In this document: one piece after another, positions 14,605 through 27,200 of the stretch
How the letters are laid out: every line of letters begins with the position of its first letter
Numbering within the stretch: the stretch's first letter is position 1
Assembly: GCA_942159475.1 (NCBI GenBank)
Contig: OW804094.1
Span: 128,512,755 to 128,576,754, forward strand
Direction of reading: 5' to 3'
Length of the DNA stretch: 64,000 nucleotides
DNA from: Sthenelais limicola
Lineage: Eukaryota; Annelida; Polychaeta; Phyllodocida; Sigalionidae
The notes under the pieces: model-generated
The model's input: only the letters and a program-made list of their open reading frames with translations
Told to the model about the DNA's origin: nothing
Database searches by the model: none
Translations under genes and position numbers: made by a program

Positions 14605-14670
14605 CATATTGTATGGGGTCGATTCCAGGAATTTACTGCAATTTTTATGTTTTTCACGTCTTTTGTTTAT
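14605..14670 (+). repeat. dispersed repeat copy B (about 66 bp), inside the TIR element
   Basis: Starts CATATTGTATGGGGTCGATT and ends TCTTTTGTTTAT. It is the partner of 5830-5896. Confidence 0.6.
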
Positions 14671-14827
14671 AATATCTTTGTCAATTGCCTTTCTGTCTCT
14701 ATTCTCTGTCTCTCTCCCCCTTCTTATCTATCTCTTTTTCCTGGGTATGATCATAAACTGCCTCCCTCTCAGCTCTCCCGCCCCTTGATACTCTTAAATA
14801 TGTTGATAAGGGCGTAAAGCAATCAAT

Positions 14828-14850
14828 CTCACTCACTCACTCACTCACTC
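14828..14850 (+). repeat. (TCAC)n microsatellite
   Basis: Tetranucleotide repeat inside the TIR element. Confidence 0.9.
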
Positions 14851-16278
14851 CAATCGTATAAACCTACAAATGATATGTATGAGTTCCTAGGAACATGCTC
14901 CTTATTTCTAAAGTCATTTTACGATTACATGAATATTATTTCTACTGATTCTCATAATCGTTGCTAGTACACTCTTGTAATTTATACTTCATAAATGTAA
15001 ATTGAGCCCTTGTCGACGTTTCATGAGAATCGTCCATATGATCAAGACATAGATGAGTAATGATATATATAGGCCTACATGTATAAAAACAGTTGATTTG
15101 CTCCTATATATATTCAATTTGCTTCTATATATATATTCAATGTGTAAACATAATATACAGTCAATTCTACCATTGGGGAGGATTTTACATGATGAGCAAA
15201 ATCTTTTGACAGACTTCTTTTACCATAAAAATGATATCTAATGCCGAAATGAAGCAATTAATAGGTACCACCATTATATATGCATCTGTCTATATCAAGT
15301 ATGACTATGTACTAATATCCTACTAGCTTTATTCAAAATATAACAAATATTCAGATCATTTCGATAAATTCCCTCATTAATTCCCTGGGGGCATTATTAA
15401 TTTTAGTTACTTCTTTTCATAACAAATATGGAAATGAGTTGCCCTCACATCAATGTACTTTTATGATAACATGAAATAATCCTCCTTGTATTATCATAGG
15501 ACTGGCAGGGGATTGAAGGCAGGACACAAGTACTGATTTTTTAAGCGACACTGGTCCATACTGGGGAACAATATTTGTATCTGGTGAAATGTTATCACTT
15601 TTTAAATCTAATGTTTTCCCACAATATTTATATTTCCATCTATGTTACTTTGTTAGGCTATGCACAGAAGTGAAGCCGAAAAAAAACATATATCTGCCAC
15701 AGCTCGATTTGAGATGGATTTATACACCTTTTACTTTCATAATTCATTTTATATCATTTTCGAAGTCTTTTTCTATACAATTCATAATTACATAATTATA
15801 TGACATAGAGGTGAATGAAAAAAAAAAATTACTTGAATTTTTTGTTCTTATTCACATAGTGTTTGTGAATAGACATGCTATTTTGAACATTTTTTCATAT
15901 TTGGGAGCTATTTTTCGACCCCCTGTAAGAAAATAACTAATAATCAGAATTGTTCCATGCTTGGCAGTTCAAGCGATGAACAAGTTTACCCTTGATTCTT
16001 ACATTCACTTTATTTTATTCACTTAGTTAGCCTTGGTTTTACTTTATTTTGTAATTACATTATACTGTTGTGTAGCAGGCAGGTCCAATATTAGACAGTG
16101 TCTATATTTTAACTAGAAATAGATGTACAAACAATAGGGATAGCAAAATAAAACAAAATTTAAGGGATATTCGGAAGAGCTGTGACTGTCACAGAGATTA
16201 TTCCTCTTTCCATAGGTTTCTCTCTTTTAATTCTACATTGTATAACAATTGTTGTAAATGTAATATGGAAATAAAAAT

Positions 16279-16299
16279 CTATTATTATTATTATTATTA
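16279..16299 (+). repeat. (ATT)n microsatellite
   Basis: Trinucleotide repeat inside the TIR element. Confidence 0.9.
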
Positions 16300-16369
16300 A
16301 TGCGCATGCATAAAAGATTGATAAAAAATAACAATTCAACTGATTAATGTAAAAACTATTTTTTTGTAC

Positions 16370-16389
16370 GGGGGGGGGGGGGGGGGGGG
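16370..16389 (+). repeat. poly(G), 20
   Basis: Uninterrupted G run in the AT-rich interior of the TIR element. Confidence 0.9.
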
Positions 16390-16435
16390 TCTAGGGGGCC
16401 AAATGTTGCCAAATTAGTGGAATTGGTCATGTATA

Positions 16436-16455
16436 TGTGATAATATATTATCACA
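16436..16455. repeat. perfect 20-bp palindrome inside the TIR element
   Basis: TGTGATAATATATTATCACA is its own reverse complement. It lies in AT-rich element sequence 46 bp after a run of 20 G. It could form a cruciform or be a remnant of a nested element. Confidence 0.8.
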
Positions 16456-17563
16456 CATTTATTTGTGATATATTTATGCAATACTATTCCTATGCAAAAA
16501 TTACAAAAACGACCTTTCCTCACGTTTTGGGCTCTAGATTCTTTAATATATGGGCACGAAAGTTATATTTAAGGATTATATAGAGGAGCATATATATTTT
16601 CAGGAAATGATACCCCAAGTCCTTTTAACTTCATTTTTTTTTCAAACCCTGAAATGCAAGACTTTTCTGAGAATGGCCCAATAACATAATTGATATAGTT
16701 TTGATAGAACACTGGTCTGAAGCCAAGCTAGTCCATGCATTTAAATATGCTATTGTAGGATGATCCCCCCCCCTACCATTTTCCCATACCCCTGTGTCTG
16801 TGGAGGGGAGGTATTGGAATTTACAAGTGTATGATAGTAGTGTAAAAGCTGTTCCAAGTGGGAAATGTGATTTTCCCCTGAATGTGTCAAATCTGAGAAA
16901 AAACCCATTTCTACAGTATATTTCCATGTTTTTGCAACTTTTTCAGTGATTTATGTTTTTTATGAAATTTAAATATAGCAGAATATCTCCTACATTAGCA
17001 ACTGCTTGTTAAATCATTTAATTTCAAAGATAAAGCACAATATATAACTCAATAATGCATTGTGTCATGGTATTGCAGCTTATTTGTATACAGCTGTCAC
17101 TATACCTCAGTGACTTTCACCAGCCCTAATTTAGTACATTTTTCACTTATGATCTTAAGATTTGGCATGTCAATTGTATGTATCCTTGACCTTTTGTGGA
17201 TAAAATTTCACATGATTCCATAACATTTGAACTAGGATGGAAATACTCAAATATTGCAAAAATATATTTTTTTCATTATTTTTTCATTATTTTCATTTTT
17301 TATGGTAAATAATCAATGTATTTATTTCATATTCAAAACATGTATATTTACAACTGTCTAGTCATAGGATGTCACAGAATTCAATTCAAAATAGTTTGAG
17401 AACATTTTGTATGGATACCCTAAAAATATTTTGTTTTTAACATTTTCGCCTATTTTCCACATAATTAACTGTAAATTACGTAGTGATGTCCACAGATTTC
17501 GAGGTGGGAAGTTTGATTTTCGGATTCAGCAGGTTTTTTTACATATAAATCAGCAAAGTTCAC

Positions 17564-17629
17564 TTAGTCCCCCGTTGGGTGCAACGAAAATCATTTTCTA
17601 GCCACATTTTGAGGCCCCTGCTTATGGCC
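17564..17629 (-). repeat. right terminal inverted repeat
   Basis: Read on the minus strand it starts GGCCATAAGCAGGGGC and continues to TTTCGTTGCACCCAAC and GGGGGACTA, matching the left end with one mismatch in the tip block and one in the inner block. Confidence 0.75.
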
Positions 17630-17631
17630 TA

Positions 17632-17995
17632 AAACTAAATACAGATTTCACACAGCTCACTGCCACAGCTTAGACTTAGAGTAATTTTCTTTTCAGGGGA
17701 AAGTTGCTCGCGGTGCTTGAGATAAAAAAAAAGCCAGGCAATGTCTTGCGAAATAATGTTAATCTACTATGATGACTTCAGGGATTATTGGGCCTGGTCA
17801 AATATTAGAGCCAGGTAATAACTTTAAATAATGAGCTGTTATAGCGGTTTATGCATAATATTATATAACTTTCTATGTGGCGTATCCATCAGTCATGTAT
17901 TTTCGGTGCGTACGTTCCAATGATAAGTTCATAAACCAATTTATGATTGATCCCATTGTTGGCTTTCGGGTTATATAGATGTAAAAGACACTCAC
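17632..17995. other. intron start, between the RRM1 donor and the TIR element
   Basis: Contains the GTGAGTGTC donor context at its upper end and otherwise nothing recognised. The TIR element is therefore inserted only about 0.37 kb into this intron. Confidence 0.7.
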
Positions 17996-18142
17996 CTGGT
18001 TTTTCTTCTTGACAAGCACCAGATTCGTCATACGACCAAAGGGAAGTCCCAAATGTAGGATTTCACCTTCTGTGACGTCACTGGGGACCCCACGGAAGTG
18101 GAGAACCCGGCTGGGCTTAGCAGGGCTAGTTTCCAGTTTGAC
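17996..18142 (-). CDS. PTBP1: PTBP family exon: linker and first half of RRM1
   Basis: Internal coding exon of 147 bp (49 codons) of a polypyrimidine-tract-binding protein, a nuclear RNA-binding regulator of alternative splicing. The translation starts VKLETSPAKPSRVLHFRGVP and ends LVLVKKKNQ. It matches the family's RRM1: the RNP2 strand (VLHFRGVP, vertebrate VIHIRKLP), helix 1 (DVTEGEILHLGLPFG) and the strand ending KNQ. Vertebrate PTBP exons break after the same KNQ. On the minus strand the acceptor is a T-rich tract ending TTTACAG and the donor is CAG|GTGAGT. Both ends are phase 0. The next exon, expected to begin AFLEM-like and to carry RNP1, was not found at lower coordinates. The family assignment is secure. 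Which vertebrate paralogue it matches best is not decidable, since invertebrates usually have one PTBP1/2/3 gene. Confidence 0.95.
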
Positions 18143-18386
18143 CTGTAAATAGAAAAAAACATCGAATATATCAGTCATGATCCATCGCCCTCGTAAAACC
18201 CACGAGGCCACCGATAAGGGGCAACATGAGATAAAAAGTTATTTATTAACGCCCGTAGTAAAACATAATACAGCGAGCGATCTGGGGAATTGAGGGGGAA
18301 GAGATTCAATCAGCCTTCCACTGCAGCAATAGATTGTTGATTAGCGAGGGAGAGAGATGGCGGGGGGAAATAGCAAACAAGGGCAA

Positions 18387-18418
18387 GGGGGAGGGGGCAG
18401 GGGGAGGGAGGGAGGGAG
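18387..18418 (+). repeat. G-quadruplex-type tract
   Basis: Four or more G runs of 3-5 separated by one or two bases, about 250 bp upstream (in transcript sense) of the RRM1 exon. As the gene is on the minus strand, the G-rich strand is the template-complement side and the transcript carries the C-rich copy. Confidence 0.7.
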
Positions 18419-21400
18419 AGTATAGGTTTTTGGTGGTCAGTGGTGATGAGTGATATCATATGGAGCAGCTCACCACCCGGCCCTGCAGCCGGCAATTGAA
18501 TAACTGATGACCATTGTGCTTGGGTATTGTACTGTAGTATGCAGCCCAGCGCCGGGTCAGTAGCAACAAGTCTCAATAGGAGAGTAATGCGCTATTCACC
18601 AGCCACTGATCACCCAAAAGGTCAGTTGGCCATGAGGGGGTCCGTGTTGGCTCTCATACCATTGTCATTACATAGTGAGGCCAGTGCCTCTGTTATGAAC
18701 AGGCCGCTGAGGCGGTGGCTAGAGCCAGGTCTAATCGTGCCAGAAAGTGCAACAGCTGTTACAGAGCAGCTTCAGCTCCAAACTCCCCATCACTGTTTTC
18801 CACGATCCCAAGGCCACCATCGCAACCACCACCACCGCACCAGCAACCCACTCAGCACATAGGCCAGTCATTGACCCCCGATCAACCCCATCCTCACTCC
18901 TCATCACAGAGATCAAAGCTACAGGTGGAGCACCCAGTTTGGATCAAGGCTGTGAGTACTACTGAGTACTACGCAGCCAAGAAGCCAAGTTGGCTGCAGT
19001 GAGCGAATAAGAGCAGCTCAAAGAGTGTGAAGAGGGGGAGGAGGACGGGGAGGGAGATGAGGATGAGGATGAGGATGGAGCCAGGTAGAGGGAAAGGAGG
19101 GGGAGGGACAGAGTGAGTGATAACCATAATCATAGTACATGAGGATTCTGTGCGGTGGTGTCAGGGTGAGAAGGAGGAGGGGGTGGTGTAATACCCCATG
19201 GACGGGCAAGGGTTAATCAACTACATGTATGCCTGAGCGGCACTTCATGAAATCCTAACGAAAGGTCAATGTAATATGACATTATGGAGATGCATCATGT
19301 GCTGGCTATGTTGTACAGCTTAAAGGGTTCATCAAAGCAACTCAACCACTAACATCGATCTGGCTCACAACACATATTACCTAAGCCCTCATATAGTCTC
19401 ACCATACGTACACTACCAAACACGAAGCTCATACTCCCAAGCCCAATTATATAACCATTCTGACATGATACCATATGCATATCTATACTTGATGTAAAGA
19501 GAACATACATGATGAAATATTTGTTTGTGTACATGTTAACTTCTCCAATAGCCATACATACACATGTGACTATATCATTTCATTCTTAGAAGCTACCTCT
19601 TCTTCAAGGAAGAGTCTTGCTTTAAGGGAACACTGCCCTCTTCCCATATTATTTATGGAACTCTCGATACTATAGCAGCTTGCCATATCTGTTTACATAT
19701 TAAGCATATCAAACGCAGCGGGAAGACATCCTCTGCACCACCCAGTCTTTGCTATCATGCACCCACCTAACCACCCACCTAGATAGTGGTACATGCGTTT
19801 TTGGGTGTGGTTGCATGCCAGACACCATTCAGTAATCCCATTTAATAGCCTCTCAGTGATAATCCATCACTAACGAACAAGTGATTTTGTCAAAAACATA
19901 AAGTCTCTTTCAACAGACACAGATGACAGAATACCATTCCATGCAATGCTTTCATGGCGTTCCTCCTCCTTCTCCACCATTCGAACGCCAATGGACTTCT
20001 GGAATGGTTTTTCTCAGCGCTCCTTGTCTCTAACCAGTATCACATTTCTGCACTAGGGGATCTATAATATTGGTTGGCGATAAATCGTTCGGATCAATGC
20101 ATGTATCCGTATACACATTCGTGCATTAGCCCATACGGGCTAGGGTTGGGAGTTAGGCTATGCTGGCTGATTGATGCAGGTGACCCCCAATAATAATAAA
20201 AAAGAATCCTTTATTATCCTTAGTTTGCAATAGATATGGGTGGCAGCAATTAGTTTAAGGTAGGCATAAGTTTATGGGATGGACGAAGACATAAAATGGA
20301 ATAAAATTATTTTCTAAAGACCTATTTAGATACGGGAAGAACAGGGGAGATGGTGTATGACCCAAATATGTAACCCGGACAATCACTTGATTAGAATGTC
20401 CTTCACAATTGGAATAATAATAGATGTAATAATCATTCTCGCTGCGGGAAAACCGACCCAGCTCCGGGCTCCCAGCGTTTACCGGAGCTGAATTTAATCA
20501 ACAAGATTAATTGTCTCTTGTTTGCACCAGCAAGGGATATTAATTTCCATAGGGCCTTCCTCGTATTGGGTGGAGTTTCATTTTTTCGCCCCTTCCACTC
20601 ACTTTCCTCTGTGATCGTATGAGACACAAAGTCCTCCTCACTTGCAACTCGTCTATACTCACTGTATACGTTTAGCGAGCTCGTCTCTGGTTGAGGCGTC
20701 GCAATAACAGCAATAACGCGACAGACAAATAATCGCCTGGGTGAGAATAATGCATAAATCATCACCGGCGGTCGGAGGCGGTGCTAGTATTTTACGAGGG
20801 AGCACCATGGCCACCCGGCCACTATTAGGGTGTCATCACGATTCCTCGCAGGATCCTCCTACTTATTCTGGACTGGGGTCAGTCTAGCAGATTTTCTGGT
20901 GGCAGCCTTAACAATGGCTTGCATGCCTGCAGGGTGTGGCGTGGGTCGCCCTCCTCTGATTTACGCCTTGATATTCACATGCATGACTGCCAAGGACTCC
21001 CCGAGGCAACAGGTCGCAATCCATCAGCTCGAGGCTCTGGATTAAGTTCCCTTTAGTAGGCACAAAAGCAGAATTATTATTTACCAACTAACATCTTATT
21101 TGTGCCGTCCGCCCCTGGGCTCAGTTTGCTTGCCGAGTACATGCACCGTTTGTGTAGACAAGATTTTCTGAGCGGCAAGTGTTTAGCGCCCGACAAAGGG
21201 AATGGATCCAGAGAGAGATAGCGGAATTGTAGAACTGGCGAGAATGAATTGCAGCGATGCCCGGATCCATTAAAAAGCTATTGCCATCCCGATGCAATCA
21301 ATTTGCTACAATGTTCAATTATAAATTGGCAACTCGTGGGTATGTAAAATTACTTAATTTAACATCCAATCTCTCCCCCCATTCAACAAAGGAATATTGT

Positions 21401-24150
21401 TGAGTTAATAACCATAAAGTCAATGAAGGATCAACTTAAAAACTGAGTCATAGATCCAGTTTAATGCAGTTGCTGCATCTCTCGATGTGGGAAGATAGCA
21501 TTAAATATGGCACTGCTACTTAAGAAGCGTTCAAGCCTATCCAATGGTGGAGGACACCCTCTGCCTTAAAGCTGTATCCTCCGTGTGCCATGCCACAGAT
21601 GATGATTGTTGGTGTGTTTTCACTTTAGGGACGCGAGGCGGACGCCTGATGTCTAAATAATAACGAGGCCGTGTCCCAGGCGAGGCAGCCATATTGATCC
21701 CATGTCTCCCCAAGCCCTGAACCGCCATCAACATCAAGTGAGGCTCAGACCAGCCAAGCTTCACCAGCGAACATACTCAGTCCTCTCTTACTCCTTCCCA
21801 TTCTCCTTTTTCCAACAACCTAAGCATCGGCTCTGTCTCGCTCCTCCCTCTCCATTCATTTTTACGTCCCCTTCCCTACAACTAATTCCCCTTACATGGA
21901 AATGAGCAATCATGTCTCAGAGAATATCCACAGCGGTCAATAGCAGCCGCCATATAACAGTATAACTCTGGCCCAGCGTATCAGTCAAGTCCAATTCATC
22001 TCGGTGTTATGAATAATAACTTAGCCCCCAATTGACCCTTCATACAAGTATTAACATTATTAACATTGGGCTCCCTATATAGGAACTACATAGTAACTGC
22101 GGTATCTAATTTGGCACGGACTTGTTAGCCATTATATGGACCATACCGTGCACGTCAGGGACCGACTAAATGGATTTTTTTTAACCCTCATCTCTTTCTC
22201 TCGCAGTATCCGAAAGGTTCTGATCACTTGGCAACGACCAATGATTTATGGTGCTGGTAGGATATATCCTGGGCGACTAATTTCTACCATTATTCTATAA
22301 TGGTATCTATAATGCCTGGACTCGGCTCCACGGGGACGTTGATGTGAAACAATGGGTGGCGAGGCCGGTACACCCAGCAACTGGTTATTACATGAATTAT
22401 TGAGAATGGCTTTCCATCAACGGCGACGACTGGTATAAAAGAATAGCCGTAGGGCATCCTATACGCGGCGAATATGTGCGAAACTTTAAAAGCATGATGC
22501 ATCTATACTTGGTCTCTCACAAGTTTACTTACACATATTTGTATGAGAGCAGGATCGAGAGTGTCTATGCATATAGAGGCCAGTCTAGGCTCAGAGTTGA
22601 GAGTGCCCCTACAAACTGAGGGTAAGCCTCTCGCTATAAACTGCAAAATGCCATTAGAACCTCATTAGGACGCCTACTCCAGGGCCAGGAAAGACATTAG
22701 CACAATAGGCGTCTTAATCACTGACGTACCATTCTTATCTGATCTGAGAGGCTGTGAGGCTAGACCAGAGGCTGGGTGTGAACTAAGATATTGACACACG
22801 CATATGAACAATAGCTTATACATGCATGTCTCGATTATACGGACGGGCATGATCGCTGATTCCACTTTCCCACGATGCCAGCTGTATAGATACATGTCGG
22901 TTATGGTGCTGGCACGATTTGCTGTTTCGGTTTACAATTGCACCGAGACTGCATCCATTAAACATATTTTAATCCTCGATTCCAATTATCAAGGATTTAT
23001 GGAATAATCAAAAAATAATCATAGCACTTTTTTAAATTACCAACAATTCCGTAACTGCTTTCAATTTAGAACCACGAAACTTCACTTAAATGGTGTGTGG
23101 ACTGGATACCAATGTGTACAGGCTTACACGTCACCCAGTTGGTTGAGTCATAGAAAACTTGGCTAAAGTATTATGGTTTAATCTCTGACATGGCACCATT
23201 CAACAAGTGGGACACAGCATGTACATTATACGCTGTATAATACCACTCATTGTATGAGCCCATATATATACATGTCGAGCGGCAAGGACCCCCTTTTTTC
23301 TAGGACAGCCACATACAGAGAGAGAGACTTGGACGGCAGTAACTCAGAAGGCTTTATGAATGCATCATCAATGGCCCAGTTTCCCAGTGCCATGCCTCCA
23401 GGGCTGCCAGATGATCACAATCTGTCAGAGGCCTGGCCCTCTGGTCCATCCATACCAATCACTCCATCTTCCACATCGCTCCATTAGACACTCATCATCA
23501 CAGACCCAAGATTAGCTTCCCCTGCTTAGGGAAGGAGGGAGGGAGGGAGGAGACCACACCAACACATCATTCCTAATACCGTCTCTTTTCTTCATTTCCT
23601 CACCCATTTTTCATGCTTTCGCCCTCAGGCAGGCAGTATTAGTCAGGGGAAGACAGGGGGACTTCTTATGAAGCTTTACCAGGTAGGGATAGACTTATAA
23701 TACCTCCAACAATAGCTATCATCTTGGAACAGTACATGTACATTTCTAATTCGAATATCCATTGCTACTGGGGGTGGAATTTCAGTCTTGGTGATGTAAT
23801 TTGGCATAACATTCAAGTGATAACTTAACAATAATTACCCATTTAATTCAAAATGTTATGACCTTCCTTCCATTGATTATACTGTATTCTAATCGGCCTC
23901 TTTTAAAATCATATCACATAGACAGGGGGGAAACCAACGAGATAAGAACATTTCTAAGAACCTAATCTCAATGACAGAGCGAATCATTGCATGGTCCGTG
24001 ACGTGTAAAAAGCCAGGGTATTCAATGTCCCTGCCACTATAAGATCAAGGCAATGCCTCCAGACATGTCTGGACCGGACAAGCATAGGAAATTCGAAGAG
24101 AAGAACCCACACGGGTCTAATTCCGCAGACACTTCAATAGCTGCCTTTAC

Positions 24151-24240
24151 TCGACTGTTTTTCTTCTTCTCCAGTTCCAGCAGGGCAAATCGGGGGAAGG
24201 CCATGCCCGCGGGAGCATAATCAGACTCCAGTGACGTCAT
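24151..24240 (-). CDS. weak candidate exon within the 13-kb intron (MTSLESDYAPAG...)
   Basis: A 30-codon frame beginning MTSLESDYAPAGMAFPRFAL, then LELEKKKNSR, ends at CGA|GTAAAG in phase 0. It could therefore splice to the RRM1 exon (NSR|VKLETSP) without the RGSDEL exon. Codon third positions are mixed-to-G/C and the peptide ends in a basic cluster. The preceding acceptor-like site (CACCTTTAG) would put GGT TAG directly in front of the ATG. If included between the two known exons it would act as a stop-containing exon. The donor is weak (A at +5), and frames like this arise by chance in a 13-kb intron. The frame runs 37 codons past the donor before a stop. Confidence 0.25.
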
Positions 24241-27200
24241 CTAACCCTAAAGGTGCAAGAATTAACCTCCAATGTCCCGGTGGTTGACTACTAAAGGGAA
24301 TCTCGCACCGCCTCGTCCACAACGAGATCAACTCAGATGTAAATCACGGGAGAACCATCCACCCCAGTTGTGTACACATGATTGGATATAAAAGGTCATA
24401 TGGGGGAGTCCGAGCAAAGTAAAAATGACTTAGTCAGTGGTGTGAGTGAGAAAGGGTATTTCAATAATTCGGTCCCAGTCACTCACTCTTCCTGTATGGC
24501 CACAATTCGTTGCCTAGTCTGCCCAGCACAATCTGAGTATACCAGAGAGTGGCTCACTGGTTGAGTTATTAGATGAAATCATTCATTTTACCTATGATAG
24601 AGCAGTGCGTGATTTGCAAGCGTCCCTCAGGAAGAGACAATTGGGAACCATGTCACACAATCCCCAAGTGTATTGGAGGCAAGAGCAGAGAAGGAGCTGT
24701 CTCTGTATGGGACGTTTTCTTCTTTTTTTAATATAGATTTTTCTCTCTTCTCCAATATATTTTTTTATATTGAATTCCACAGCAATGGAGTGTGCAAAAA
24801 GATCAATTGCCAGCCAGACCGCTGTGTAATATGAGGCAACTATATATAACTGTGTCCATTATAAACCTACAAACATACACAGCACTCACCAATCGTTATA
24901 ATGTTCTATTCAAGATGGAATTACATCTACGTAAACTAGCATTTTCCACAATCACCCATACAAAAGGTAACACTATGAATATTCATTATAACGTATACCT
25001 CAGCGAAATTCAATAATGTATTTAGCTAAGCTAGCAGATAGCATCCGAGGCAGATGAAAGGCATCGTGGTAAAGAAGCTCCACCAGTCTGTTACATGGAT
25101 ACCATTAGAATACCCATCTTCTGGCTTCAAAACTAAGCCAGTCACATACATATTGCAACTGGTCGCCCATTATGAAGTATCAAATTACATTAGGACAGCT
25201 CCGGCATGGCAGTCCTATATCACGGAAGGCATCGCGTTTTGGTTTTTTCCCAGTAAGGTAAAGAGATGTGGGACTGATATTAAAACCCATCCCATACGAT
25301 ATGATGACTTGTTTCCCCCAGTTTTCACTTACCATCTATCATTCACCATTTAGTAATTGAATTTTGTCAGGACATGAATACGGGCGTTCAGCTTGATTCT
25401 GTGGGTTTGTGTTGTTTCATGCCATGTAACTGCTCTGGAGTTGATACAAACAGGCAGACCATAGAAAGGATGGAATCTCCTTTCATGGCAGTACATTTTA
25501 CACGAACATAAATCCTGCCGGATCGGGTTCATAATTCACTGAGTCAACTTTGGATAAGAGGATCAAAATTCCATGTCCATCTTTATCTCTAATCAATTCA
25601 AGGTTTTCCTGTGGAAGTATTCATGAAAACTATTCGTCGTCACAAAATAATTCACCCATTTGCTTTCCACACCAGGTTTCATCTGAGAAACGTGATACTT
25701 GCACCACCCAGCTAGACGTGGTCACCTTTGCATGTTAGAGAGAAACATGAAAAGTCAAACAATGTCCACGGGGGTAGAGAAAGGGTGTCTGCGAGTGTGT
25801 GTGTGATGCATATACAATGGGACACGACCATCACCTTTTAGCCTTCCTTAGCCCTCGGCTCCCCACCTTGTACTCCGAGCACACGTCTTAAAACATTGGG
25901 TGATAAATACCCGGTGTCGTTTTAGAGGCAATTACAGCTATTACAGGAGCCATATCGGGTCACCGGGGCAGGTATTAATAATGCGTTATAGGTTGATGGC
26001 TCCGGTAGATCATATCATGCTTGCACCTACCAGGCGAAACAATATGGCACGGAGCTGTTCTCTGACACCCTTCATGCATATACAAGTAGGGGAGAAAGCA
26101 AACATTGCCCCACCTCCCTGCCATTCACTAAACCCCTCCCCCATGTACAATCCCACCCCAGAACACTCTTCTCACGGCCGCAGTTACGGCCATCTAGGCA
26201 GGCCATGGCTGAGAGAACACCAATAGCTCGGCGCTTATCATCATTAATTCACTGTGACACTTTTTAACACTGGATCGCGTGTACTAGTCCTGACACGCGC
26301 CCACTTCACGTCTTCATCAACCGACGCCATCAATCTCAACCTTCTAGCAGCCAGTCACTTCCTTTCTTCACTCAACCTTCACCCTGTAAATGTTCAGCTC
26401 GACTAAAACCCCACTTAAGACAAGCCCAGCATCCATGACCATTGCCGCCAAGGAAGCCCCAATTGTGACAAAGCAAAGGGGAAGCATGCTTCCCAATACC
26501 AGTTTATTTTCTTCCCAAATAGTTTTGATCTTTCGAGTGATTTTATGAACGTGTCTTCCCCATTCAAAGCCACCAGCCACATTTTAATAGACATTGTCCG
26601 TGGCTCCTGGTGATTTCAGAACTAATTTACCGAGAAAACTTTTCATCAGCAGGAGGAAATCCTCGTTGAATCAAATGGCTCCGAGGGCATTAAATGCCAG
26701 CATTTGACCCTGAGCAGGACATTGGTTCAATAATGAGTCGGTGCCAGTTAATTCCATCCTTGGCAGAATGCATTAAGACACACCAAGGCGTCCAATCTCG
26801 ATGTGACATGAACCTGTGGGTTTCCTACATGTTATAAGTAATATGGTGGGGGTGGGGGGAGAGGGTCATGTTACTGGTATGAAAACCTTTCAAGGTTTCT
26901 TCCCCTTATCTGCTTCCAATCCGACAGGTCTGTCTTGGTATGCCTCACTCCGCCAGACAGGCTTTCACCACTGCTGGTAAAAGATACCCCTCCTTCAAAA
27001 CCAACAACTTTTTCCATCCAGGGAAGAAGAAACACTCGTGAAGAAATCAACTTCATTTCTAGCCAGCACTTGACACATTTCTTACCACCCACCTTGCACC
27101 AGTTGCAGCTTGTATGCAGGGAGTGAAGCTTCATAACGTCAAACCTTTGATCAGTGAGCACACAGAATCAAATCTAGGTGAAGCCAGCTCCAGTTGTGTG

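Larger units (their letters stand above)
14033..17629. mobile_element. AT-rich element with terminal inverted repeats, flanked by TA
   Basis: The left end (14033 onward) and the reverse complement of the right end (17629 downward) share two blocks: GGCC(G/A)TAAGCAGGGGC at the tip, then an inner block TTTCGTTGCACCCAAC followed by (A/G)GGGGACTA. The inner blocks lie at about 14063-14088 and 17564-17591. A TA dinucleotide lies immediately outside each end (14031-14032 and 17630-17631), as expected for TA-targeting DNA transposons such as Tc1/mariner-like elements. The 3.6-kb interior is AT-rich, carries microsatellites, G20 and a 20-bp palindrome, and has no recognisable transposase. It is best read as a non-autonomous or decayed element; the superfamily is not decided. 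Confidence 0.7.

Noticed and set aside
16631..16927. 98-codon minus-strand frame inside the TIR element
   Set aside because: No transposase motifs recognised; not enough to call a gene.
27079..27161. Frame MLTDQRFDVMK...NWCK ending in phase 0 at AAG|GTGGGT
   Set aside because: Phase agreement is one in three by chance, and there is no leader, promoter or family resemblance.
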